Positions 8,777-17,361 of a stretch of DNA of 48,925 nt are shown one piece after another. The notes below the pieces were generated by a model, which was not told the DNA's origin, searched no databases, and saw only the letters and a program-made list of their open reading frames with translations. Origin of the DNA: Chloroherpeton thalassium (lineage in GTDB: Bacteria; Bacteroidota; Ignavibacteria; Kapaibacteriales; UBA2268); NCBI GenBank assembly GCA_020722095.1, contig DYLM01000001.1, positions 1 to 48,925 on the forward strand, written 5' to 3'. How positions within the stretch are numbered: the stretch's first letter is position 1; every line of letters starts with the position of its first letter. Position numbers and translations under genes: made by a program.

Positions 8777-11700
8777 TTACTGATTCTTTCTACATAAAGC
8801 TGCATAGCTGCAATATTTACAGTTATCTTTTACTCTGGTTAATTTATACATTCCATCACCAATCATATCTTTGATTCTAAACATTTCGTTTTTTGATGCT
8901 TTAAGTATGTCTTCACTTTTTTCATTAGACTCCAAAACTATATTACATTCTTTTTGATTTTGGTAATAGTTGAAAAAATAATAAATTCCATATTTATAAT
9001 TATTTTCAATATTTTGACTTGCAAGTGATGTTTGGAGAGCAAGTATGTAAAGTGGCATTTGAAATGACGAGAAATTCTCAATTTTTTTATCATTTACATC
9101 ATTATCCTTAGACTTATAATCAGCAACAATAAAGTTCAATTTATCACTCTCATCTCTTTCAATTCTATCAATTTTTAGATTTAGCTTAATGAACTTATTA
9201 TTTTCATTCATAAGTTGTATATTTCTGATTTCATACTCGAATAATATTGGATAAGAGGACTTTTGTGTTTGATTTTGTATGTCAAAATTAATAAATCTAA
9301 GAAGTGGATTGGTTGCTAAACTATCCGATAATAAGCTGCGAGTGTTTACTTTTACTAAAGGATGTTTGTATATTGGATTTGATAGCTCTGAATTTATTAT
9401 TTTAAAAAGAATACTTTTGTAATCATTGAATTTTACAGCTTCAAGTTTTATTGGATTTTGAATTGAAAAAGAATTCTTGGCAACTTCTGAGTAAAATTTA
9501 TACAAAATCTTATGGTATAAATCGCCTAATTCAAGAAAATTTAATGATTCTGTCGTTATTTGTCTAATCTTGTAATTTAACAGTTTGTCTACATAATATT
9601 TATAAGAACATTTATTGAATGTTTCAAAATCACCAACAGAATAAGATTTATTCTCAACGAAAGATTTGTCAAAATCACATAAATTAATATGAATATTTTT
9701 TGATGAATTAATAAACGAAAATTGGCTTGTTTCTCCTTGTAAATATTTATGATAAGAATAGTCTTTATTATAAATAATTATTTTTTTAAAATCAATATTT
9801 TGATAGCTATTATTTTGAACTTCAAGTTTTTTGGATATTTTTAAATGTTCTAAGAAAGGAGAAGGCAGTATTTTATAACCATTACTTAAAGTAGGATAGA
9901 AAATAAATGCGTGCTGTTCAGAATCAATATTAAAATTTAAAAATTGGTAAAATAGAACCTTTTCGGAGCGATAATGAGCAATTTTACTATCGTAGATTTC
10001 CTTCCCTGTTAGCTTATCAGTTGAATATGGCTGTGGAAAAATCCCATCATTTGCACCACACAGAATTCTTACTTTTAGTGGTAATTGCCTGATTTGCTCT
10101 ATCGAAGTGAATAAAACACCGAAATTCTCTTTTAACTGAATTTGATAGGGTTGATGAGTTATTGCAATATTCAATCTTTCCAATAATTCCGACACATCAA
10201 CCGAAGCATTTGTGCTGTCAATATTTTGTGCTTTATACCATTCTGATATGTCGTTAAAAACAATAACTAATTGATTTAAAGCTTGAGCTTCTGCTTCGTA
10301 AGAAGTGAATAAATAATTTAAATTATGAAATTCATAATCATTTGTAGATGATTTAATTTTTTTAAATGCTTCTTGTAATTTATTAATTATTCCAAATTTT
10401 CTAATTATATTTTCAATATATAACTTGATTTTATTATACTGAATAGTTAACGAAAAATCAATAAACAACGATTCCAATTTTTCATAATCCGATATAAACT
10501 GACGTATTTTTGGAACAGTATCTTTAACATATTTGCTATAATAATAATCAGAAGTTTTTTTACCCTGTTCAGTTAAATATGCTATATAGGAGGTTGCTCT
10601 ATCCACTACATAATTATTATCAAAGTTAATGTAAGTTGCTTGTATTCTAAGTAGTTGCAAAATACTCTTAAAATTATTTGGATTTTCGATTTTCAAGTCC
10701 AAAAAAGGATTATCAATTAATCTTTTTAATTCTTCAATCGTAAAAGATCTGGATATAATTTTAAGTATAAGCATTACCAAGCTAACAAGTACAGAATTAT
10801 CAAGAGTTTTTCTATGTGTTATATTTATCGGGATATTAGCACTTTTAAAATTCTCGAAAATTTCTTGAGCATAAAGTTCGGGCTTTCTTGCAACAATGGC
10901 TATTTCGGATAATTTAATACCTTTTTCGATGTTTAGCATCTTAACAAGCTTAACTATATTTTTTATTTCATTATTAATAGTTGAAACTTCATAAATATTA
11001 ACTTTCTGTCTTAATTTTTCTAAATGATTGATTTTATTGATATTAAATAAATCTCGCTTAAGAATATCTCTAAAATTAATTTTTTCAAATGGCTCATCTT
11101 CAACAAAAATATCATCAGATGAAAGCAATTTATAGCCAGATTGAAACAAGGAAGAAATTGTTTCCTGTATATTGCCAAAAACAGGTCCGTAAGTTTCTGA
11201 ATAATCGAAAAACAGGGCAGTTGGAGTAGTGATATTTGCAAAATATGAAAGAATGCTTAGTTCCGTCTTTTTAAATTCAGTAAATCCATTAAATATTATG
11301 TACTTATTAGATATATCTGATAAAAATAATTTCGTAGGTAAATCATCGTAATTCATATTAGATAAATACTTAATTAATTCATCATATATCTTGGGAATAT
11401 CATAAAAGTTTTTAGGAATTGAATCATCAAAAGCATTTAATAAAACATTTATATCATTCGACTTATCCTTGTCGATTATTTGGAATTCATCATTTGAATC
11501 ATCGATATCTATAGTTCGAAGCAATCCTTGCTTTCTTAAATTAAGAATTGCTTCACCAATTTGATTTACAATATCAAGTCTAAGCTTATTTTGTTTGTAT
11601 CGATAATAATTTAAAGTTGCAGAATTTATAACTTTTTCAAGTAAAACCATTTTCAATCCATCAGACATCAAATGGTAATCTTTATTTATCTCCAGTTTAC

Positions 11701-11941
11701 TAAAAATATGAATAACAAAATTGTCAAAGTTAAATATATTGATTTCGGAAATTGGTCGGTTGTATCGTTCGGCATACCTTTTGATGATGTGATTCTTATA
11801 TAATCGAACTAATCGATTAGTAGGTACAATTAAATATAAATCACTTATTTTATCTTCTTCTATCAACTGATTTAAATATTCAATTGTATCTTCGAATAAA
11901 TACTTTTTATCAAAAGTGTTATTATGAACAACAAACGACAT
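8777..11941 (-). CDS. addB: AddB-like PD-(D/E)XK exonuclease with Fe-S cysteines
   Basis: A 1054-residue protein resembling the AddB subunit of AddAB double-strand-break repair nucleases. The N-terminus (DLYLIVPTNRLVRLYKNHI) matches the helicase-like start of non-Firmicute AddB proteins, in which the Walker A motif is lost. The C-terminal nuclease domain starts near residue 766 (YSVGDFETFNKCSYKYYVDKL) and has LGDLYHKILYKFY and the catalytic IVADYKSKD near residue 940. A cysteine near residue 778 plus C1041, C1044 and C1050 (CKYCSYAALC) form the Fe-S cluster staple of this family. No addA is present in the window. The gene is last in a leftward dprA-prenyl synthase-addB unit, starting 3 nt after the prenyl synthase stop. 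Confidence 0.82.
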   Translation of the reverse strand: MSFVVHNNTFDKKYLFEDTIEYLNQLIEEDKISDLYLIVPTNRLVRLYKNHIIKRYAERYNRPISEINIFNFDNFVIHIFSKLEINKDYHLMSDGLKMVLLEKVINSATLNYYRYKQNKLRLDIVNQIGEAILNLRKQGLLRTIDIDDSNDEFQIIDKDKSNDINVLLNAFDDSIPKNFYDIPKIYDELIKYLSNMNYDDLPTKLFLSDISNKYIIFNGFTEFKKTELSILSYFANITTPTALFFDYSETYGPVFGNIQETISSLFQSGYKLLSSDDIFVEDEPFEKINFRDILKRDLFNINKINHLEKLRQKVNIYEVSTINNEIKNIVKLVKMLNIEKGIKLSEIAIVARKPELYAQEIFENFKSANIPINITHRKTLDNSVLVSLVMLILKIISRSFTIEELKRLIDNPFLDLKIENPNNFKSILQLLRIQATYINFDNNYVVDRATSYIAYLTEQGKKTSDYYYSKYVKDTVPKIRQFISDYEKLESLFIDFSLTIQYNKIKLYIENIIRKFGIINKLQEAFKKIKSSTNDYEFHNLNYLFTSYEAEAQALNQLVIVFNDISEWYKAQNIDSTNASVDVSELLERLNIAITHQPYQIQLKENFGVLFTSIEQIRQLPLKVRILCGANDGIFPQPYSTDKLTGKEIYDSKIAHYRSEKVLFYQFLNFNIDSEQHAFIFYPTLSNGYKILPSPFLEHLKISKKLEVQNNSYQNIDFKKIIIYNKDYSYHKYLQGETSQFSFINSSKNIHINLCDFDKSFVENKSYSVGDFETFNKCSYKYYVDKLLNYKIRQITTESLNFLELGDLYHKILYKFYSEVAKNSFSIQNPIKLEAVKFNDYKSILFKIINSELSNPIYKHPLVKVNTRSLLSDSLATNPLLRFINFDIQNQTQKSSYPILFEYEIRNIQLMNENNKFIKLNLKIDRIERDESDKLNFIVADYKSKDNDVNDKKIENFSSFQMPLYILALQTSLASQNIENNYKYGIYYFFNYYQNQKECNIVLESNEKSEDILKASKNEMFRIKDMIGDGMYKLTRVKDNCKYCSYAALCRKNQ

Positions 11942-11944
11942 ATT

Positions 11945-12934
11945 TTAATAATCTCTTTTAAAAATTGATTCAATTTGATATTTAAGCAAATCTTTGTAAA
12001 TATTATCTTCGAAACTATCCAGAAGAAACATAATATCTTTGTAATAAGATTCTATTTTTGTTTCAACTAAATCAAATATTCCATTATCGCTCAAGTACTT
12101 AATCATCGTATTAATTTGATCTTCTTCTAAACCCTTATTTTGATAAAAAAGGTTCAATAAATCAATTTCTCCTTGTTTTTTGAATAATTCTTTTGCTTTT
12201 ATGATAATAAAAGTTTTCTTACCTTCAACTAAATCTTTGCCTACAACTTTGCCAAATTTAGGATTTACAGCAGTTAAATCTAATAAATCATCTTGCAACT
12301 GAAAAGCAGTACCCAAATATTTTCCAATATTTCTTAATTTCTCTAAATTTTCCTCAGAAGAATGAGCAATTAAACCACCAATTAATAATGAATTTTCAAT
12401 CAATTTTCCCGTTTTCAAATAAATCATTTTGAAATATTCATCTTCTGTAACATTAATTCTTTTTTCAAAATCCATATCAAAACCTTGACCTTCGCACACA
12501 TCTATCAAACTTTGAGTAAAAGATAACAATACATCTTTGCAACAATCTAACTGAACATCTTTTATGATATTCCTGAATGCAAGAGCAAGCAAGAGGTCGC
12601 CTGATAATATACCAACAGCACTATCCCATTTTTTATGGATAGTTTCCCTACCCCGTCTCATATCGCTATTATCCATAATATCATCGTGTATGAGTGTAAA
12701 ATTGTGCAATAGTTCTATAGCAGCAGCTGGCTTAAGTGCTTGGTGAATATCGCCTTTGAGCATACCTGCCGCCAGAATTGTTAAGAGTGGTCTGATGTGT
12801 TTGCCCGGAATTTCAAAAAGATACTTCAAAGGTTCGTACAAGTTTGATGGAGTTTTAATTTCCAGCAAAAAAGAAAATTGATCATTTATAAGTTTTTGTA
12901 TTTCGTTGTATTTTGTTAAAAGTTCATTATTCAT
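11945..12934 (-). CDS. Polyprenyl (short-chain type) diphosphate synthase
   Basis: A 329-residue trans-isoprenyl diphosphate synthase. Both Asp-rich motifs are present: LIHDDIMDNSDMRRG (D84, D85, D88) and FQLQDDLLDL. GKHIRP near residue 45 binds the homoallylic substrate. Phe79 lies five residues before the first Asp-rich motif, where aromatic residues in characterised enzymes limit products to about C15-C20; this suggests a farnesyl- or geranylgeranyl-type product rather than a long quinone tail, though this is inference. The enzyme condenses isopentenyl diphosphate with an allylic primer in the cytoplasm. It is tightly packed between dprA and addB (3 nt on each side), so it is co-transcribed with DNA-processing genes. 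Confidence 0.9.
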   Translation of the reverse strand: MNNELLTKYNEIQKLINDQFSFLLEIKTPSNLYEPLKYLFEIPGKHIRPLLTILAAGMLKGDIHQALKPAAAIELLHNFTLIHDDIMDNSDMRRGRETIHKKWDSAVGILSGDLLLALAFRNIIKDVQLDCCKDVLLSFTQSLIDVCEGQGFDMDFEKRINVTEDEYFKMIYLKTGKLIENSLLIGGLIAHSSEENLEKLRNIGKYLGTAFQLQDDLLDLTAVNPKFGKVVGKDLVEGKKTFIIIKAKELFKKQGEIDLLNLFYQNKGLEEDQINTMIKYLSDNGIFDLVETKIESYYKDIMFLLDSFEDNIYKDLLKYQIESIFKRDY

Positions 12935-12937
12935 AAT

Positions 12938-14014
12938 CTATTTCCTTACATATTGTTTTCCAGGCAATTGTTTAATAATTCCACTAAATTCTAAATTAAA
13001 TAAACTTACAGATACTTCCGTGATATTATTCTCAAGCGAATTTAGTAAATAATCTATAGTTACAGGTTCGTATTTTATTAATTCATAAACAAGTTTATCT
13101 AATTCACTTGAGAAATTGATTTTGAGTTCTGCATTTTTAGAATTATAGTTCCAACCTAATTCTACGATAATTTCAGATGGGTCCAAGCAAATTTTAGCAA
13201 TGTCTTGTTTTATCAGATTATTACAGCCTTTGCTTCTTTCTGAAGTAATATTGCCAGGAATTGCAAACACGAGTCTGTTTTGTTCAAATGCAAATCGAGC
13301 AGTAATTAACGAACCACCTTTTTCGCCACTTTCAACAACTAATGTTGCATCACTAATTCCGCTTACAATTCTATTTCTTTGCGGGAAATAGCCTATTTTG
13401 GCTGCTTCGTCTGGTGGATACTCGCTAACTACAGCTCCGCCATTTTTAATTATTTCATTAGCCAAATTATTGGCATATACGGGAGAAATTTTATTCAAAC
13501 CCGAGGCAACTACAGCGATAGTAATTCCCTTATTTGCTAATGCTGTATGATGCGAAATAGTATCTATTCCAGTTGCTAAACCGCTTACAATAACACAATT
13601 ATTTTTAACTAAATCGCTTACAAATCTTTCTGTATTTAGTTTGCCATAAGTGGTGTATTTACGAGTACCAACAACAGAAACAAATTTTTGATCATTAAAA
13701 TTAAAAAGACCTTTTTTATATAAAATGAGTGGTGGAGATGAAATTTCTTTAAGTTTCAAAGGATATTTTTCTTGCCAATATGTGATAATTTCAATATCAT
13801 TCTCTCCACAAACTTTAATGATATTATCAATTTTATCTTTGTAATGTTTACTTATGTCGCCGATTAATTCTGTTTCGATTTTGGGAAATGTTTTGTAAAA
13901 ATCCTCAATCGAGTTGAATTTATCCACAAAATCAATAATCTGCTGGGATCTAAATCTATGCACAAAAAGCAGTTGATAAATATCAATTAATGTCCAATTT
14001 TTAAAAATATACAT
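12938..14014 (-). CDS. dprA: DNA-processing protein DprA (Smf)
   Basis: A 358-residue DprA. The Rossmann-like core is unmistakable: SVVGTRKYTTYG, VSGLATGIDTISHHTAL, AVVASGLNKISP, VVSEYPPD, FPQRNRIVSG, VVESGEKGGSLITARFA and FAIPGNITS. An N-terminal helical region (1-75) and a C-terminal winged-helix segment (about 295-358, EPVTIDYLLNSLENN...) complete the family layout. DprA loads RecA on incoming single-stranded DNA during natural transformation and is also widespread in bacteria not known to be competent. It heads the leftward unit with the prenyl synthase and addB. No com genes are seen in the window. Confidence 0.96.
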   Translation of the reverse strand: MYIFKNWTLIDIYQLLFVHRFRSQQIIDFVDKFNSIEDFYKTFPKIETELIGDISKHYKDKIDNIIKVCGENDIEIITYWQEKYPLKLKEISSPPLILYKKGLFNFNDQKFVSVVGTRKYTTYGKLNTERFVSDLVKNNCVIVSGLATGIDTISHHTALANKGITIAVVASGLNKISPVYANNLANEIIKNGGAVVSEYPPDEAAKIGYFPQRNRIVSGISDATLVVESGEKGGSLITARFAFEQNRLVFAIPGNITSERSKGCNNLIKQDIAKICLDPSEIIVELGWNYNSKNAELKINFSSELDKLVYELIKYEPVTIDYLLNSLENNITEVSVSLFNLEFSGIIKQLPGKQYVRK

Positions 14015-14066
14015 ATTTAAAATTTAAAAAATGTAAATTACTAAAAATTTATCAAGTAAAAATCAT

Positions 14067-14074
14067 TAATTTTG
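14067..14074 (+). promoter_or_regulatory. -7 element candidate for tRNA-Glu
   Basis: TAATTTTG matches the Bacteroidota -7 consensus TAnnTTTG and lies 29 nt before the tRNA. No TTG lies 19 nt upstream, so only the -7 half can be supported. Confidence 0.4.
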
Positions 14075-14103
14075 TAATTAGTTATTTTAATGAAAACAAA
14101 ATT

Positions 14104-14175
14104 GGCATATTCGTCTAGTGGTTAGGACGCTGGCCTCTCACGCCGGTAACAGGGGTTCGAATCCCCTATGTGCTA
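14104..14175 (+). tRNA. tRNA-Glu (anticodon CUC)
   Basis: The cloverleaf can be folded by eye. The acceptor stem pairs ggcatat with atgtgct, with a terminal G-U; a 3-bp D stem (gtc/gac) flanks agtggttagg. The anticodon stem ctggc/gccgg encloses the loop ctctcac, giving anticodon CTC at positions 34-36. The T arm is agggg-ttcgaat-cccct and the discriminator base is A. The sequence closely parallels E. coli tRNA-Glu apart from the anticodon wobble base. CCA is not encoded; the genomic sequence after the discriminator is caaaa. It stands alone between dprA and the flippase gene. Confidence 0.95.
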
Positions 14176-14297
14176 CAAAAAATTAACATTTATCAATGAA
14201 TAAATTAGTATTCATCTTTTGCATATTCATCATAATTCCAAAATAAACTAATTAACTTGATTAAAATTGCCAACAAAATTGAACACCTAATTATTTT

Positions 14298-15638
14298 ATG
14301 CAAATCAAAAATCATTTAGCAAAAATATCTTGGGCACTTGCAGACAAGGCATTATTCATTTTGTATGGGTTTATTTTCCTAATAATTATTCACTACACTA
14401 ATGTTGATGATTATGGACTATATTCACTTTTAGTAGTAATTCATACTTGGATTTTTACAATCAGCGATTCATTCTCGCTGCAAAGCATTATTCAATTTGG
14501 TTTTGATGAAAAGAACCAGAAAAAAGTAAATTTAATTAGTCTAATAATACATATAACCTTTACTTTATCAATTGCGTTAATAATTTTACTTTTATCAGGC
14601 ATCCTCTCAGGCTTATACGAGCCAAGAATTGGGGAAGTTGCATTTTATTTGCCATTATTAACCCTCGCATTTATTCCGAGGACTTTTGCTCAAAAGTTAA
14701 TTTATCGCAATCAAAGTATGCTAAAATTATTTATTTCGAATGCGTTTTTCTTCGGCACCACTACAATTTACTTGGGATATATAATATTGACTAACAAACA
14801 TTTATCGTTTAATAATTTAGTTTACAGTTATATATTTGGTGGAATTATTAGTTCAGTTATCACTTTATTTCTTGTTAAACAAGACCTTCGATTCAGCAGA
14901 AATGGTACAATTAACATTAAGAAAATAATAAATTTCAATTGGAAAACAACAATAATTGGTTTGTTATACTCATTTCCTAAACAATTTGAGTTAATTATTT
15001 TGAAATTCTTCTTTTCATTAGAGATTATTGGATTATACTCAGCTGCTAAAACTCTATTCAGAATTTTCGAAGAAGCCATTAGTGCGGTTACAGGTTTGCT
15101 TTACCCATCGTATGTAAAACAAATAGAAAGTAATAGAATGGATGATGCCAAAGATTTATTAATAAAATCTACTTCTTATGTTTTTTGGTCTTTTATCATA
15201 ATATCTTTGATTATAGTTAGTCCAGTGGGAACTTTGATTTTTGATTATATTATACCCGATAAATTCAATAAGTCAATGACTTATTTTTATTGGTTTTTAG
15301 CAATGTCTCCATTTTTATCTTTCCATCTATTTTACGCTTTATTCACTGCGATGAAACACTTAAAAATTATACTTATTGCCGAAATATTCTCAATAATCAT
15401 ATTTTTAATCATCTTCTTATTCGTATCTTACAATAATTTAACTAACTATATATCTTTTGGATTAATGGCATACAATATAGTTTTAGGTCTTTTTGGTTAC
15501 TTTATAGTTCAGAAAAGGTTAGATTATAAATTTTCTTACCTTTTTAGATTGTTTAATGATTTAAAATTTTTCTTTTTAAGAATAAAATGGCTACCTCATA
15601 ACTATGACGCCTCCGCGAAGCAATCTAAAAAAAAGTAG
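14298..15638 (+). CDS. Polysaccharide/lipid-linked oligosaccharide flippase (Wzx/MATE-like)
   Basis: A 446-residue very hydrophobic protein with about 12 predicted transmembrane helices from start to end. It has the N-terminal ISWALADKALFILYGFIFL and YGLYSLL pattern seen in polysaccharide-biosynthesis (Wzx-like) transporters, and a middle segment IIGLYSAAKTLFRIFEEA that matches the same family. Such proteins flip undecaprenyl-linked oligosaccharides across the inner membrane. No dedicated sugar cluster surrounds it here; it is separated from the tRNA by 122 nt and followed by a G-rich repeat block. The exact substrate cannot be deduced. Confidence 0.8.
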   Translation: MQIKNHLAKISWALADKALFILYGFIFLIIIHYTNVDDYGLYSLLVVIHTWIFTISDSFSLQSIIQFGFDEKNQKKVNLISLIIHITFTLSIALIILLLSGILSGLYEPRIGEVAFYLPLLTLAFIPRTFAQKLIYRNQSMLKLFISNAFFFGTTTIYLGYIILTNKHLSFNNLVYSYIFGGIISSVITLFLVKQDLRFSRNGTINIKKIINFNWKTTIIGLLYSFPKQFELIILKFFFSLEIIGLYSAAKTLFRIFEEAISAVTGLLYPSYVKQIESNRMDDAKDLLIKSTSYVFWSFIIISLIIVSPVGTLIFDYIIPDKFNKSMTYFYWFLAMSPFLSFHLFYALFTAMKHLKIILIAEIFSIIIFLIIFLFVSYNNLTNYISFGLMAYNIVLGLFGYFIVQKRLDYKFSYLFRLFNDLKFFFLRIKWLPHNYDASAKQSKKK

Positions 15639-15663
15639 GAGATTTAGAAATAGGATATTTTTA

Positions 15664-15778
15664 TCAGGACCTCCCCCTGACCCCCTCATTGAGGGGGAAA
15701 AGACAAAATTCTTCTTCACTGAGGGGGAAAAGACAAAAATCCCCCTCATTGAGGGGGAATAAAAGGGGGAGGATCTGA
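15664..15778. repeat. G/C-rich inverted and direct repeat block
   Basis: This block stands out in AT-rich surroundings. The hairpin ccccctc-att-gaggggg occurs twice (15681-15697 and 15741-15757). The segment gagggggaaaagacaaaa occurs twice in direct orientation (about 15691-15708 and 15721-15738). The ends form an imperfect inverted repeat: tcaggacctccccct at 15664-15678 against agggggaggatctga at 15764-15778 (13 of 15 pair). It lies between convergent genes, so it may be a small mobile REP-like element or a transcription barrier. Confidence 0.75.
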
Positions 15779-15864
15779 ATCAATATATGAACCACTATGA
15801 TAATTTTGAATTATTTTTGACTTACGGAAAAGCCTCTAATTTTAAATGAGATTTAAGTATAATA

Positions 15865-16212
15865 TTATTTTTTTCCAAAATCTTTATCTTTTTCTTCAAT
15901 TACTTTAGCTTCAAATCCTAAATCTTTTATCACTCTGCAAACTTTCTCTGAATTAGTAATAGTTTTATCGTAAGTGATATAAGCCAATTTTTCATCTAAA
16001 TCAATGTATGTATCCAATACTCCTTCGTGATCTTTCAATTGAGTTTCAATCATATCTTTATCGTAAAAGGAATTAACTTGAACCGATAGTTTACATTCAA
16101 CTTTGTTATTGTTTGGATTGTTATCTTCCGCAAAAGTATTTGATGTGAATGCGAAGATTGTAAATAAAGCAACAACTAAAGCTGCTATTCTGTTGTATTT
16201 TGAATTTTTCAT
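15865..16212 (-). CDS. Secreted HMA-fold (heavy-metal-associated-like) protein without the CxxC motif
   Basis: A 115-residue protein with a signal peptide (about residues 1-28, cleavage near AFTSNTFAED) followed by a ferredoxin-like HMA-type domain: VECKLSVQVNSFYDKDMIETQLKDHEGVLDTYIDLDEKLAYITYDK and VCRVIKDLGFEAKV. The pattern of strands, including the final helix with a DLGFEAKV ending, follows MerP and CopZ proteins. The metal-binding MxCxxC loop is absent; the position reads VNSFYDKD. Two single cysteines remain, one near the start of the domain and one near its last helix, and could be a disulfide or an unusual metal site. A TTAGAGGT stretch upstream may serve as the ribosome site. Function unknown; convergent with the flippase, divergent from the WD40 gene. 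Confidence 0.7.
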   Translation of the reverse strand: MKNSKYNRIAALVVALFTIFAFTSNTFAEDNNPNNNKVECKLSVQVNSFYDKDMIETQLKDHEGVLDTYIDLDEKLAYITYDKTITNSEKVCRVIKDLGFEAKVIEEKDKDFGKK

Positions 16213-16350
16213 TTTATACCTCTAAAATTTGTTAATTTATATGTTCTTGATTGATTTTACGATTTTTTTCAACAAAAGTTTCAAAAAGTAATTATTTTTT
16301 AATTTTTTTTGCTTAATTTTATAAATTCAACAATTCAAAAAGGATGAATT

Positions 16351-17349
16351 ATGAAAAAATCAAAAAACATTATTCTTTCGCTTGTATTGTTTCTTTTTTC
16401 AGTTAGCTCTATTTTTTCCCAATTGTTAGAGTATAAAGAAACAATAATCGGAAAACATTCAGACGAAGTGCTTGGGGTATTTGTAAACGAAGCAAATACA
16501 AAATTTGCAACAAGTTCGCTCGACGAAACAATTAAAATTTGGAGTCTGCCAGAAGGGAAAGAATTACTAACATTAAAAGGACACTTGGGAGCAGTTTATA
16601 ATCTTTCATTTTCTGGTAATGATTTGATGCTTGCAAGTGGCTCGGAAGACCAAACAATTCGAATTTGGAATGTTCAAACTGGAGCGCAGGAGAAAGTTCT
16701 TACAGGACACACAGGACCTGTAATTGGCGTTTATTTCAGTCAAGATGAGAATAACTCAATGATAGCATCTACAAGTTTTGACAAAACTGTAAAATTATGG
16801 GATGTTGCCACTGGAACAGAAATTAAAACTTTACGCGGACACACAGAAGCAACAAACAATGTAGCATATAGTTATGACGGTAAAACTATTGCGTCTTGCA
16901 GCGATGATTCAACAGTTAGAGTATGGTCAACTGACTTGACAACAAGTCAACCTTTAATGGTATTACGAGGACATAAAGCCCCAGTATTAACCGTTCTCTA
17001 TAGCTTTGATAGCCAAAAAATTGCATCTTCTGATTTATCAGGTGAAGTTGTAATTTGGGATGCAAAAACTGGAGAAATCCTGAGAAAATTCAAAGCTCAT
17101 AATGATATACTGCAAGATTTATCATTTGCTGCAGATAATCGTACTGTAGTAACCGGAAGTTTAGACAAGCACGTTAAATTATGGGATATTGAAGGTCCTG
17201 TTTTGCTTGCCGATGTCACTCTAAATGCAGGCGTTTGGTCGGTCGATTTAGTTTCTGATGCGAGTATTATTACTGTTGGTTGCGATGACGGAAGTGTTAG
17301 ATTACTTAAAAAAGTTGTTGCACCAGTTAAAAAAACAAAGAAAAAGTAA
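16351..17349 (+). CDS. Secreted WD40-repeat protein
   Basis: A 332-residue protein with a signal peptide (residues 1-23, ending SSIFSQ) and about seven WD40 repeats forming one beta-propeller. Repeat endings are easy to see: IKIWSLPEGKELLTLKGH, IRIWNVQTGAQEKVLTGH, VKLWDVATGTEIKTLRGH, VRVWSTD, VVIWDAKTGEILRKFKAH and VKLWDIEG. It ends in a Lys-rich tail. WD40 propellers are protein-binding platforms; here it would act in the periplasm or envelope. AAAAAGGATG upstream provides a ribosome site. It is followed after 12 nt by the CNA/OmpA-like gene, with its own AAGGAGAT ribosome site, so the two are likely translated together. Partner unknown. Confidence 0.85.
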   Translation: MKKSKNIILSLVLFLFSVSSIFSQLLEYKETIIGKHSDEVLGVFVNEANTKFATSSLDETIKIWSLPEGKELLTLKGHLGAVYNLSFSGNDLMLASGSEDQTIRIWNVQTGAQEKVLTGHTGPVIGVYFSQDENNSMIASTSFDKTVKLWDVATGTEIKTLRGHTEATNNVAYSYDGKTIASCSDDSTVRVWSTDLTTSQPLMVLRGHKAPVLTVLYSFDSQKIASSDLSGEVVIWDAKTGEILRKFKAHNDILQDLSFAADNRTVVTGSLDKHVKLWDIEGPVLLADVTLNAGVWSVDLVSDASIITVGCDDGSVRLLKKVVAPVKKTKKK

Positions 17350-17361
17350 GGAGATAAAAAT

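Noticed and set aside
16213-16350. A metal-responsive regulatory element between the HMA-like and WD40 genes
   Set aside because: I see no inverted repeat or known operator there; only A/T-rich sequence.
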